From positions 124,001-188,000 of the forward strand of contig JBCDKM010000001.1 in assembly GCA_038746605.1 (NCBI GenBank): a stretch of DNA of 64,000 nt, given 5' to 3'. Positions 51,692 through 59,146 of the stretch are shown one piece after another. The notes beneath the pieces are model-generated. The model saw only the letters and a list, made by a program, of their open reading frames with translations, had not been told where the DNA came from and did no database searches. The stretch is from Rubricoccus sp038746605 (GTDB lineage Bacteria; Bacteroidota; Rhodothermia; Rhodothermales; Rubricoccaceae). The first letter of the stretch is position 1; each line of letters starts with the position of its first letter. A program made the position numbers and the translations under genes.

Positions 51692-52729
51692 CTATTCGTC
51701 TTTGTCATATTCCACCAGTATCTCCTCGGCAGTCTTAGTATCTGATATATTCATCATAAACTCCACGTTACTGATGAAATGGGAGAACATCTGAGTCTGT
51801 TTGCTCTTTTCAAGGACTGTGTACATTCTGGTATTTGAGTTATGTTCAAACCCCCATCTTGGGGAAATGACTGCAACTCCTCTGTCAGAATCAGGATCGC
51901 TGATAACAGCAGAAAGAGTGGAAACGCCAAAATGAAATGCATCTTTGAGCTGTTTTTTGTATCGTGGAGGTAAGGCCCGTTTGAAATCGGCAATATGTTC
52001 TGCGCTCTTTCTGAGCTCTTTGTCACCAGTGCCTTTGAGAGCTTTCATTGTGGCTCTGTCTGAGAGAAACAGCGAAACGCGCACGCCTTTCATGATTAGA
52101 GAAAATAGTTCAGTCCTGTTTTGCTCTTGGCCCAGCCAGAAGCTTAGCGTAGGGCCTGCAAGAATTATGTGATCTCTAGTTCTTTCGATAAGAAAATTTC
52201 GGCTGTACTTGCTTAGTCCGATATCACTTCCGCATTCTGCGTAGTTCTGCATAAATTCGTTACGGATGGCTGTGGTGGGGTCGGCCGGCTCGGTGGCTCT
52301 TACTGAGTATATCGCCTCCTGAAGCCTAAAAGACAATTGGTACATATCCTGGTCATTTTTGTTCTGATATGATATGATACGCAGGTTTCTGAGGTCGAAG
52401 GGAACATCGTCTACATTCTGGCTAATCAGGATCGTGCGCCTCCACATAGCGTGAGCCAGCCCCAGCTCATACATAACATTAGGATTCCTTGTAGTTAGAT
52501 CTGCTACAATTATTCCAGACTTTTGAATACTATTCCAAATGTCGCCCATTATTATCTTATTGGTAAATATCTCGTCGGCGCGTCTGCACGTCAGCCCCGA
52601 TGCTTCAGCGGATGGTCGGATAGATTTTTGATATATATCATCAAATTCTTTTCTGAAAGGCATGAGGACGAAGCAGTAATGCTCATCTATTGATTGGTCT
52701 CTCGGGAACAGGGTCTGAATTGTAGCCAT
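51692..52729 (-). CDS. Low-GC TIR/deoxyribosyltransferase-like protein with PLD-like C-terminus
   Basis: A 345-residue protein with codon use unlike its neighbours and low GC. The N-terminal CFVLMPFRKEFDDIYQKSIRPSAEASGLTC, then DIWNSIQKSGIIVADLTTRNPNVMYELGLAHA (Glu in the YELG motif is the likely catalytic residue), VDDVPFDLRNLRIISY match the TIR-like/nucleoside deoxyribosyltransferase fold common in defence genes. Residues ~180-330 (RDHIILAGPTLSFWLG, LIMKGVRVSLFLSD, GVAVISPRWGFEH) resemble a PLD-like sensor or effector, inferred only. The ATG at 52729 is preferred; the GTG at 52780 is possible. Flanks suggest a single acquired gene. Confidence 0.75.
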   Translation of the reverse strand: MATIQTLFPRDQSIDEHYCFVLMPFRKEFDDIYQKSIRPSAEASGLTCRRADEIFTNKIIMGDIWNSIQKSGIIVADLTTRNPNVMYELGLAHAMWRRTILISQNVDDVPFDLRNLRIISYQNKNDQDMYQLSFRLQEAIYSVRATEPADPTTAIRNEFMQNYAECGSDIGLSKYSRNFLIERTRDHIILAGPTLSFWLGQEQNRTELFSLIMKGVRVSLFLSDRATMKALKGTGDKELRKSAEHIADFKRALPPRYKKQLKDAFHFGVSTLSAVISDPDSDRGVAVISPRWGFEHNSNTRMYTVLEKSKQTQMFSHFISNVEFMMNISDTKTAEEILVEYDKDE

Positions 52730-52800
52730 CGGTAGCTGAGTGGTGAGCGGGAGCTTAGCCAATTGTGGTGGACATGTCACCTTGTTTATTCGTGCTGGCG

Positions 52801-53310
52801 CTACAAATCAGGCCGGGACCTTGAAATTATCCCCTCCTGCGTCTCCACCCGCTCGGAACCTCCCGTCTGATCCCGCAGCATCTCGCCCATCGTGGGGAGC
52901 ACGGACCGCTCCAGCCGGGCCTTCGGGTCCCACAGCCGAGACCGCATGAGCGCCTTCGCGCAGTGGAGGAACGCCTCCTCCACGTCCACCTCCAGCACCA
53001 TCCGAGTCGGATTCCGCTCCTCGGCAAACACCGCCAGTACCTCCGCCTCGGCATCGAGGCGGGCGGGGCCGTCCACGCTGGAGACGAGGGATAGGGGTCT
53101 GGCTTGGTCCACATCGGTGAGGGTAGTGAACGAGTCGAGGCGGTTGTTGGCCTTCGCGTCGGGTATCCAGAGCGCGCGGTCATCGCGGACGTGGACGAAG
53201 CCGAGGGCGTCCTGAGGGCCACGCGCCCATTCGCATCGGGATCCGTCCGCCGGAGGTCAGGAGTAGAGCAGGCGATGACGGTGAGCGCACCAAGCGCGTG
53301 TCCGTAACGC
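52801..53310 (-). pseudogene. PPOX-family FMN-binding protein, broken
   Basis: The minus strand from 53310 holds a degraded pyridoxamine-oxidase-family gene. An N-terminal stretch (LTVIACSTPD, DPDANGRV) is in one frame; the rest from QDALGFVHVRDDRALWIPDAKANNRLDSFTTLTDVDQ through VDVEEAFLHCAKALMRSRLWDPKARLERSVLPTMGEMLRDQ is in another. A TGA near 53257 and small deletions around 53216-53230 separate them, and the usual upstream ~40 residues are absent. An in-frame palindrome (53043-53062) replaces the typical ETLRVNGRA segment. The downstream end abuts the low-GC gene, whose insertion may have damaged it. Confidence 0.72.
53043..53062. repeat. Palindromic repeat within the PPOX pseudogene
   Basis: CCGCCTCGGCATCGAGGCGG lies in frame inside the PPOX pseudogene and encodes RLDAEA. 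The centre has an extra mismatch (AT). Confidence 0.82.
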
Positions 53311-53392
53311 GTTGTAGACTGCGTCAGCGCTTCGCGAGGATTAAGAGCGGCGTCCCTGCGCCGATACCTCTTTCCGCCCCACACCTCGCCGC

Positions 53393-53659
53393 ATGTCCGC
53401 GTATCCCTATCCCTTCGATTTCCAGAAGTTCGGCTTCTCGGATCCGACGCCTGAATTCCTCATCCTGACAACGGGAGAGGACAAGGGGCGTGCGGCCGTG
53501 GAGGGCGTCATCGTGATTCCAGGGTTGCCCGTGTGCCGCATCCGCCTGCGGACGGACATGGAGCGGCTCTACCGATTTGGCCCCGGTCGGCGGGCGCTGC
53601 TCGCGTACGTCCGCGCCGCACTCCACGAGGACATCGTCAAGGAACTGCCGCTGAATTAG
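53393..53659 (+). CDS. Small protein of unknown function
   Basis: An 88-residue acidic/basic-balanced protein (YPYPFDFQKFGFSDPTPEFLILTTGEDKGRAAVEGVIVIPGLPVCRIRLRTDMERLYRFGPGRRALLAYVRAALHEDIV), probably one beta-alpha unit. No family is recognised. A CACACCTCGCCGC leader precedes the ATG. It is flanked by the PPOX pseudogene and a long intergenic repeat, an area of gene turnover. Confidence 0.6.
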   Translation: MSAYPYPFDFQKFGFSDPTPEFLILTTGEDKGRAAVEGVIVIPGLPVCRIRLRTDMERLYRFGPGRRALLAYVRAALHEDIVKELPLN

Positions 53660-53689
53660 GAAGGCAGCTCCGCGCGAGCGTTTTCTCTT

Positions 53690-53825
53690 GTACCGGTCAT
53701 CCTGAGCGGATCCCGCGCAGCGAGAGACGTCGAGGGGTCGGGTCCCGTCTTGTCGCGAGGTCACAGGAGGGTCGTTTGCCGACCGCCAGTCGATCCCTCG
53801 GCTGCGCTCGGGGTGACACGGATGG
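53690..53825. repeat. 'HPERS'-type long inverted repeat
   Basis: The left end GGTCATCCTGAGCGGATC and the right end GATCCCTCGGCTGCGCTCGG followed by GGTGACAC are partly complementary over about 125 bases. Read on the minus strand they encode CHPERSRGI and SRCAGSAQDD, the peptides seen in spurious proteins from the widespread GTCATCCTGAGCG... bacterial repeat. It is non-coding. It fills the 53.66-53.97 kb gap with one palindrome copy. Confidence 0.7.
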
Positions 53826-53851
53826 GCCGACGGCGACGCGACGAACTCCCT

Positions 53852-53871
53852 CCGCCTCGGTGCCGAGGCGG
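53852..53871. repeat. Palindromic repeat, short form, upstream of purF
   Basis: CCGCCTCGGTGCCGAGGCGG, perfect copy, about 100 bases before the purF GTG and next to the long inverted repeat. Confidence 0.93.
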
Positions 53872-53972
53872 GCACACTCAGGGCGGATGGGCCGCGCCTC
53901 GCGTGAAGACCGAGAGGGGAGAGGTGCAGTCGGCAGAGCCTCGGTACCTTCGAGTCCACCACCGTCGCATCC

Positions 53973-55505
53973 GTGGACAAAGCGCGCGACCACTGCGGCG
54001 TCGTCGGAGTGTTCAACCACCCCGAGGCCGCCCGCACCGCCTACTTCGGGCTGCACGCCCTCCAGCATCGCGGGCAGGAATCCGCGGGTATCACCACGAG
54101 CGTCCACGACGAGGCGAGAGGGCGTCGCGTCATGTCAGTCCACAAGGACTTCGGCCTCGTCCTGGATGTGTTCGATGACGCCGCGCTCTTCGATGACACG
54201 CTCCTCGGCGACTCCGCCATCGGCCACACGCGGTACTCCACGAGCGGGAGCGCGACGAACCCGGCCAACATCCAGCCGTTCGTCACGCACTTTCAGGAAG
54301 GGCACCTCGCGCTGGCGCACAACGGCAACCTCGCCAACGCACGCTCCATCCGCGACCGCCTCACCGCGAAGGGCACGCTCTACACCTCGTCCTCGGACTC
54401 GGAGCTGATCCTCCACCTCGCAGCGCAGAGCCAGGAGACAGGCGTCGTGCCTCGCATCATCGACGCGCTGCACCAGTGCGAGGGCGCCTTCTCGCTCGTC
54501 ATTCTGACCGATGAGGCGCTGATCGCCGTGCGCGATCCGAACGGGTTCCGTCCGCTTGCCCTCGGTCGTCTCGCGCCCGCAGAGGGCCGCGAGCACCCCG
54601 GCTGGATGGTCGCGAGTGAGACGTGCGCGTTCGATATCGCTGGGGCGGAATACGTGCGCGATGTGGAGCCCGGCGAGATCCTCGTGATCGACCGCGAGGG
54701 CGTGGAGCGGGTCGGTGCCGGTGAGACCCCGGAGGCGACCGAGGGCTTCCACGGCGTCTGCATGCCGAGGCGGTACGGCGTCAGCCAGTGCGTGTTCGAG
54801 TACGTCTACTTCTCCCGGCCCGACTCCCAGGTCTTCGGCGCGATGGTAGACAAAGTGCGTCGCAAGCTCGGCAAGCGCCTCGCGCACGACGCGCCCGTCC
54901 CGCTCGTCAGGAAGGGCGAGGGCAAGCGCCCGCTCGTGATGGCTGTCCCGGACTCGTCCAACACGGCGGCCATCGGCTACGTCTCGGAGTCCAACAAGCG
55001 CGGTCGCCGGTGCAAGCTGGATATCGGGCTGATCCGCAACCACTACGTCGGTCGCACCTTCATCACGCCGGGGCAGAGCAGCCGAGAGCAGAAGGTGCGC
55101 ACGAAGTTCAATCCCGTGCGCGGCGTGCTCAAAGACCGCATCGTGGTCATGGTAGACGATTCCGTGGTGCGTGGCACGACGGCCCGCCAGCTGGTCAAGA
55201 TGGTCCGCGAGGCGGGCGCGAAGGAGGTGCACTTCCGCGTGGCGAGTCCGCCCGTCGCGAACCCGTGCTTTTACGGCATGGACTTCCCGAGCCAGCAAGA
55301 GCTGGCGGTCAACGCCTACGGCTCCGTGGAAGCCATCGCGGAATGGCTCGGCGTGGACTCCCTCGGCTACTTGACCGTGGATGGCATGATGGCGGCTGTC
55401 GAGGGGGCGCACGACGACCGCGAACGGTATTGCCACGCGTGCTTCTCAGGCGACTACCCAGTCCCCATCGAGCACGGCGTCGCGAAGGAGGAGAACGACT
55501 GGTAG
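53973..55505 (+). CDS. purF: Amidophosphoribosyltransferase
   Basis: A 510-residue enzyme catalysing the first committed step of purine synthesis (PRPP + glutamine to phosphoribosylamine). The GTG start at 53973 gives VDKARDH|CGVVGVFNHPEAARTAYFGLHALQHRGQESAGI; the catalytic Cys follows a 7-residue propeptide that must be removed. DSSNTAAIGY and RIVVMVDDSVVRGTTARQLV form the PRPP-binding domain. CxxC-type residues in RYCHACFSGDY and other Cys suggest the 4Fe-4S type of the Bacillus class. Length is typical. The stop is followed 43 bases later by a lipoprotein gene on the same strand. Confidence 0.96.
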   Translation: MDKARDHCGVVGVFNHPEAARTAYFGLHALQHRGQESAGITTSVHDEARGRRVMSVHKDFGLVLDVFDDAALFDDTLLGDSAIGHTRYSTSGSATNPANIQPFVTHFQEGHLALAHNGNLANARSIRDRLTAKGTLYTSSSDSELILHLAAQSQETGVVPRIIDALHQCEGAFSLVILTDEALIAVRDPNGFRPLALGRLAPAEGREHPGWMVASETCAFDIAGAEYVRDVEPGEILVIDREGVERVGAGETPEATEGFHGVCMPRRYGVSQCVFEYVYFSRPDSQVFGAMVDKVRRKLGKRLAHDAPVPLVRKGEGKRPLVMAVPDSSNTAAIGYVSESNKRGRRCKLDIGLIRNHYVGRTFITPGQSSREQKVRTKFNPVRGVLKDRIVVMVDDSVVRGTTARQLVKMVREAGAKEVHFRVASPPVANPCFYGMDFPSQQELAVNAYGSVEAIAEWLGVDSLGYLTVDGMMAAVEGAHDDRERYCHACFSGDYPVPIEHGVAKEENDW

Positions 55506-55548
55506 CGGGAGGGCTCGAAGTCTGGAGGTAGTTTCTGCTCCTTCCCGA

Positions 55549-56067
55549 ATGCGACGGATGCGCTCGTTTCTGCTTCTTCTGCCGGTCCTTTTCTTCGTCG
55601 GTGCCTGCGACTCTGGTATGGAGTCCACGGACGAGGTGCGTGTGACGCTCGCGGTACCAAACGCCTTCGGTGTCAGCCGGACATTCTCCGGTGATGAGGC
55701 GGGCATTTCCATCGAGAGACGGAGCTTCTTTGGCCTAGCCTGCGAGCTATCCGTCCGTGTGGGGTCTCGCGACGATGAGGGCTATGCGGCCGAGATCGCT
55801 TTTGTTCTTCCCCTCAACGCCGACTTCGGAGTGGGGACCTACACAGAGACCGACGCGGAGTTTGTCGGGGATCTCCGGTACACGGGCGTTCTACCTGGAA
55901 GCACGTTGGTGGAGACGTACATCACCGACTCTGAAACATTGACCTTCGTGCTGGACAGCTACTCAGATCTCGCCATGTCGGGTAGCCTGACGGTCACGGG
56001 GCAGGGCGGGGACGTGCGCTCTTCCGTCCAGGCCACCTTCGACGTGAGAGTGGACAGCGGCTGTTAG
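55549..56067 (+). CDS. Lipoprotein of unknown function
   Basis: A 172-residue protein with a lipoprotein signal (SFLLLLPVLFFVGAC, acylated Cys near residue 20). The mature part is beta-rich (DEVRVTLAVPNAFGVSRTFSGDEAG, AAEIAFVLPLNADFGVGTY, LVETYITDSETLTFVLDSY) with Cys in LACELS and DSGC that could form a disulfide. No family recognised. ATG 55549 or 55558 are both possible. A GGCTG/CAGCC hairpin overlaps the stop codon. Confidence 0.65.
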   Translation: MRRMRSFLLLLPVLFFVGACDSGMESTDEVRVTLAVPNAFGVSRTFSGDEAGISIERRSFFGLACELSVRVGSRDDEGYAAEIAFVLPLNADFGVGTYTETDAEFVGDLRYTGVLPGSTLVETYITDSETLTFVLDSYSDLAMSGSLTVTGQGGDVRSSVQATFDVRVDSGC

Positions 56068-56174
56068 CAGCCAGGGGCGCGAAATCAACAGATCCTCGGG
56101 GAAGCCTCAGATGGTCCCCAGGAGGCGAGAGGCGGGCGATTCGCATGCTGAGTGCCCACCACACCCGCAGTTCC

Positions 56175-56573
56175 ATGCGCTTCCTTCTCGCACTTCTCGT
56201 GCTCGTTCCGTCCGTCACCCTCGCGCAGGACGCACCTCCAGACGATCCGCCCGATTTCCTCGCTCTCCTTTCCAGCGGAGAGGTCGTGTCATCCGACGTG
56301 AGCCTGGATCTCGTGACGGCGCTGGAGCGAGACGGCGTCCGCGAAGTGGCATCCGGGGGTGAGGCGCCCTCTCTCTATGCTAGCGTCCGCGATGGCGCCG
56401 TGGTGGATTGGATCGCTCTCGGCGCAGACGGCCGGTTTCTGCCCGTCACGCCCGTAACGACGACCGGCGAGAGCGTCGCCGAGGTCTACTACGCGTGCAC
56501 CCTCGCTGCCGAGGGCGCGGCGCATTGCTGGCAGATCAGTGCGTCAGCCGATTCGCCGGAGCAGGACCAGTAG
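56175..56573 (+). CDS. Small secreted protein of unknown function
   Basis: A 132-residue protein with a signal peptide (RFLLALLVLVPSVTLAQ, cleavage near residue 18). Acidic, Pro/Asp-rich start (DAPPDDPPDFLALLSSGE) then a mixed alpha/beta body with Cys in EVYYACTLAAEGAAHCWQ. No family recognised. The ATG at 56175 is preferred over 56145. It is convergent with the OmpA-like gene; the gap holds a CGCCCG/CGGGCG hairpin and the long palindrome at 56641. Confidence 0.6.
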   Translation: MRFLLALLVLVPSVTLAQDAPPDDPPDFLALLSSGEVVSSDVSLDLVTALERDGVREVASGGEAPSLYASVRDGAVVDWIALGADGRFLPVTPVTTTGESVAEVYYACTLAAEGAAHCWQISASADSPEQDQ

Positions 56574-56640
56574 CCCATCGCCCGGCGGGCGACACGTCTT
56601 CGCTCCGGCGGGGTCTGTCGCCTGTCGGGCACCTCACCGG

Positions 56641-56678
56641 GTCCGCCTCGGTCTCCCCATGGGCCGACCGAGGCGGAC
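56641..56678. repeat. Palindromic repeat, long form
   Basis: The arms GTCCGCCTCGGTC and GACCGAGGCGGAC (13 bases, perfect) flank TCCCCATGGGCC. This is the fourth long copy and has the best-conserved centre. It lies 9 bases beyond the stop codon of the OmpA-like gene. Confidence 0.92.
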
Positions 56679-56687
56679 TGGGTCGGG

Positions 56688-57719
56688 CTACTGCGCCCGC
56701 TGCGGGATCTGGCCCGTCTCGTCCGAGATGATGACCTCCACGCGCCGGTTGAGCTGGCGCCCAGCCGCGGTGTCGTTCGTCGCCCGGGGGAAGTCCTCGC
56801 CGTAGCCGACGGTTTGCACGCGGTTGCCCGCGATGCCACGCTGGAGGAGGGCAGCGCGCACGGCATCGGCGCGGCGTTGGGAGAGGGCGAGGTTGGTCTC
56901 ATCCGAGCCCGAGCTATCGGTGAAGCCCTCGATGAGGACGTTCCGGTTCGGGTACTCACCCAGGAAGCTCGCGAGTTGCTCGATGGCACGCGTGGATCCG
57001 GGCTTTAGCTCGGAGCGCCCCACATCGAAGAGCACGTCACCGAGGGTGAGAACGAGGCCGCGCTCGGTCTGGGCGGCTTCGAGGTCGGCGACACGCGAGG
57101 CGAGTTCCTGCGCGCGAGCGAGGGCCTCGGCGGCTTCTTGCCGGGCCCGCTCGGCGTCGGCCTGGGCGGCTTCGGCGGCTGCGCGTTCGGCTGCGGCTTG
57201 GCGTTGGGCCTCGGCGGCAGCGGCGCGCTCAGCAGCAGCCTGGCGTGAGGCCTCCTCCGCCTGGCGGTTGGCCTCTTCGGCCCTGCGGCGCTCGGCCTCG
57301 GCGGCCGCCCGCTGGGCTTCAGCCTCACGCTGCGCAGCTTCGGCACGGCGTCGTGCGGCTTCGGCCTCCGCCGTGCGAACTTCCAGCTGAACGGCGCGGC
57401 GCTCGGCTTCGGCCTCGGCGATCTCGGCCTCCGCTGCGACGCGACTCGCCTCAGCCACGGCCGTGCGGACGTTGGTCAGCGCGAGGTACGCATGGTGATT
57501 GACGAGTTCCAGCTCCACCTTTTCGAGACGAAGCGCCTCTGCGGTGGAGAGTTGTGCCTCGGCCTCATCGAGATACTCCGAGGCGACAGCGGTGACATCG
57601 GGATCCGAGGCGGCAGCCTCGTAGGCTTCGCGCGCTTCATCGACGGCGGGAACGGCGGGCGGTGGCCCGGAGCACGCCGCGAGAGTGAGGGCGAGTGCAA
57701 GAAGGGAAAAACGGGTCAT
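56688..57719 (-). CDS. OmpA-family lipoprotein with DUF4398 and long coiled coil
   Basis: A 343-residue protein. The signal LLALALTLAAC gives a lipoprotein Cys near residue 16. The N-terminal AVDEAREAYEAAASDPDVTAVASEYLDEAEAQL and the following LVNHHAYLALTNVRTAVAEA match DUF4398. Residues ~110-220 are an Ala/Glu/Arg-rich coiled coil. The end is an OmpA peptidoglycan-binding domain: VLTLGDVLFDVGRSELKPGSTRAIEQLASFLGEYPNRNVLIEGFTDSSGSDETNLALSQRRADAVRAALLQRGI. It would tie the outer membrane to the wall. The smaller DUF4398 protein lies 5 bases upstream. Confidence 0.9.
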   Translation of the reverse strand: MTRFSLLALALTLAACSGPPPAVPAVDEAREAYEAAASDPDVTAVASEYLDEAEAQLSTAEALRLEKVELELVNHHAYLALTNVRTAVAEASRVAAEAEIAEAEAERRAVQLEVRTAEAEAARRRAEAAQREAEAQRAAAEAERRRAEEANRQAEEASRQAAAERAAAAEAQRQAAAERAAAEAAQADAERARQEAAEALARAQELASRVADLEAAQTERGLVLTLGDVLFDVGRSELKPGSTRAIEQLASFLGEYPNRNVLIEGFTDSSGSDETNLALSQRRADAVRAALLQRGIAGNRVQTVGYGEDFPRATNDTAAGRQLNRRVEVIISDETGQIPQRAQ

Positions 57720-57724
57720 GGCGG

Positions 57725-58111
57725 CTACTCGGCTTGGAGGCGGCGAATCTCTTCGCGGAGGAGATCGATGGTGGCGCGAAGCTCGCGAGCGGCGTTCTGC
57801 GACTTGGACGCGAGCGCGAGGACTTCGGCGAGCTCGGCGGTGGCGTCGGCCTCGCGGGCGAGGCGGAGCGCGAGGCCGTGGTTGCCGACCTCGGCGGCCG
57901 AACGGGCGCGGTCGAGGCGAGTGCGGGCGCGGTCGAGTGTTTCGGTGGCGAGCGTCTCGGCGCCGTTGCGGGTGGCATCGCGGACGGACTCTGCAGCGAC
58001 ACGGACGGCCTCGGCAGCTTCGTCGTCGTCGGCCGCGAGGCGGTCGGAGCCGCCGCAGCCCACGAGTAGCATCGCTGCTACGAACACGGTCGCCAGTCGG
58101 GAGAAAGGCAT
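57725..58111 (-). CDS. DUF4398 lipoprotein
   Basis: A 128-residue lipoprotein (signal VFVAAMLLVGC, Cys near residue 19). The rest is a helical DUF4398-type domain (AAEAVRVAAESVRDATRNGAETLATETLDRARTRLDRARSAAEVGNHGLALRLAREADATAELAEVLALASKSQNA). It has no OmpA part. It is 5 bases upstream of the OmpA-DUF4398 gene on the same strand, so the two form a small envelope operon, a pairing also known in gammaproteobacteria. The leader CCTCCCTCCT precedes the ATG. Confidence 0.85.
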   Translation of the reverse strand: MPFSRLATVFVAAMLLVGCGGSDRLAADDDEAAEAVRVAAESVRDATRNGAETLATETLDRARTRLDRARSAAEVGNHGLALRLAREADATAELAEVLALASKSQNAARELRATIDLLREEIRRLQAE

Positions 58112-58299
58112 AGGAGGGAGGAGGGAACGGGTGGGCCCGAAAGCTAGTGGCGCTTTCGACTGATGGCGAGACCTGCCGCGCGATGCCTTCGAGAGGACCT
58201 CGCGACAGCCTCACGGGGATTGCGCACCGATGGTTGTTCCGACATGGATCCAACCCTCGTCCGTGGCGTCTCTTTGGCAGCGCGTCCCGATCTTCCTTC

Positions 58300-59106
58300 A
58301 TGCCTGACTTCGGTTCTCCCTTCGATGACCTCGCCTTCGGTGCCGACCCCATGGGTCTCGGCCCGACACCCTCCGCCGACGCGTACGCCCAGCGTCGCCA
58401 GCGGATCGTGGACGCGCTCTTGACCGGCGAGACCGGTGTGCAGTACGAGTCGCTGGCTCTCTTCGCGGAGCCGCTCTTCACGCTCTACGAACTGGACCCC
58501 GCCGACGCGTTCTCTCTCCGCGCCGCGCCCGGGGATGTGAACGACGAGGTAGTCGGGTTGATGGAGGCTGCGCGTGTGCTCTGGGCGTTTTTCTCCCTCT
58601 CCACCGCGAAGCGAGCGCATCGGCGGCAGGCTCTCGCGGCGCAACTCATCGGGGAAGATCCTTCCGGAGATGATATGGTGGACCTCGAAGGCGTCATCGA
58701 GGCGGCGGCCGTGCACTGGCAGGCGCTACTGCCCGAAGAGATCGAGATGGCGCAGGACACCGGACATGACACCCTCACGTTTGATGAGCTTCTCCATCAC
58801 CCGGCGTTCCGCCTGGAGACGGATCCCGATCCGGCGCACGCGGGCTTCGGTGATGGTGAACTGAGCGAGACCGAGGCTCGCGCGCTCTTTGCTCAGCCAC
58901 TGCTCGAAGACCCCGAGGTGCTCGTGGACCCGGACGCGTTCGATGAGGCTCTCCTTCGCGCCGATGTGTACTGGCAGGCGGCGCGGCGTGGGACTTCCGC
59001 TGGGGCGGTCGCGCGGCACCTCGCGGACGAGGGCCCCGGTGACGTGGCCGAGGCGGAGCGGATGCTCGCGCGGTATCGCGAGTTGTTCCCGGAACGCGCG
59101 AAGTAG
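58300..59106 (+). CDS. Protein of unknown function
   Basis: A 268-residue protein, acidic, no signal. It opens PDFGSPFDDLAFGADPMGLGP, then helical segments (RQRIVDALLTGETGVQYESLALFAEPLFTLYELDPADAFSL, DLEGVIEAAAVHWQALLPEEIEMAQDTGHDTLTFDELLHHPAFRLE, EAERMLARYRELFPERAK). Repeated Leu/Ala helices suggest a TPR-like or helical-bundle fold; no family recognised. The ATG at 58300 follows a CTTCCTTC leader; the longer frame from 58147 is less likely. It is convergent with lysS, with a palindrome between. Confidence 0.65.
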   Translation: MPDFGSPFDDLAFGADPMGLGPTPSADAYAQRRQRIVDALLTGETGVQYESLALFAEPLFTLYELDPADAFSLRAAPGDVNDEVVGLMEAARVLWAFFSLSTAKRAHRRQALAAQLIGEDPSGDDMVDLEGVIEAAAVHWQALLPEEIEMAQDTGHDTLTFDELLHHPAFRLETDPDPAHAGFGDGELSETEARALFAQPLLEDPEVLVDPDAFDEALLRADVYWQAARRGTSAGAVARHLADEGPGDVAEAERMLARYRELFPERAK

Positions 59107-59119
59107 AGGGCTGGCTGTC

Positions 59120-59141
59120 CCCGCCTCGGCACCGAGGCGGG
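59120..59141. repeat. Palindromic repeat, short form, between convergent genes
   Basis: CCCGCCTCGG and CCGAGGCGGG around CA. It lies 13 bases after the stop at 59106 and 5 bases before the lysS stop codon. Confidence 0.93.
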
Positions 59142-59146
59142 CGGGG

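Noticed and set aside
53690..54037. Coding frame containing CHPERSRGI
   Set aside because: This peptide is a known artefact of a non-coding repeat, so I treated it as a repeat rather than a gene.
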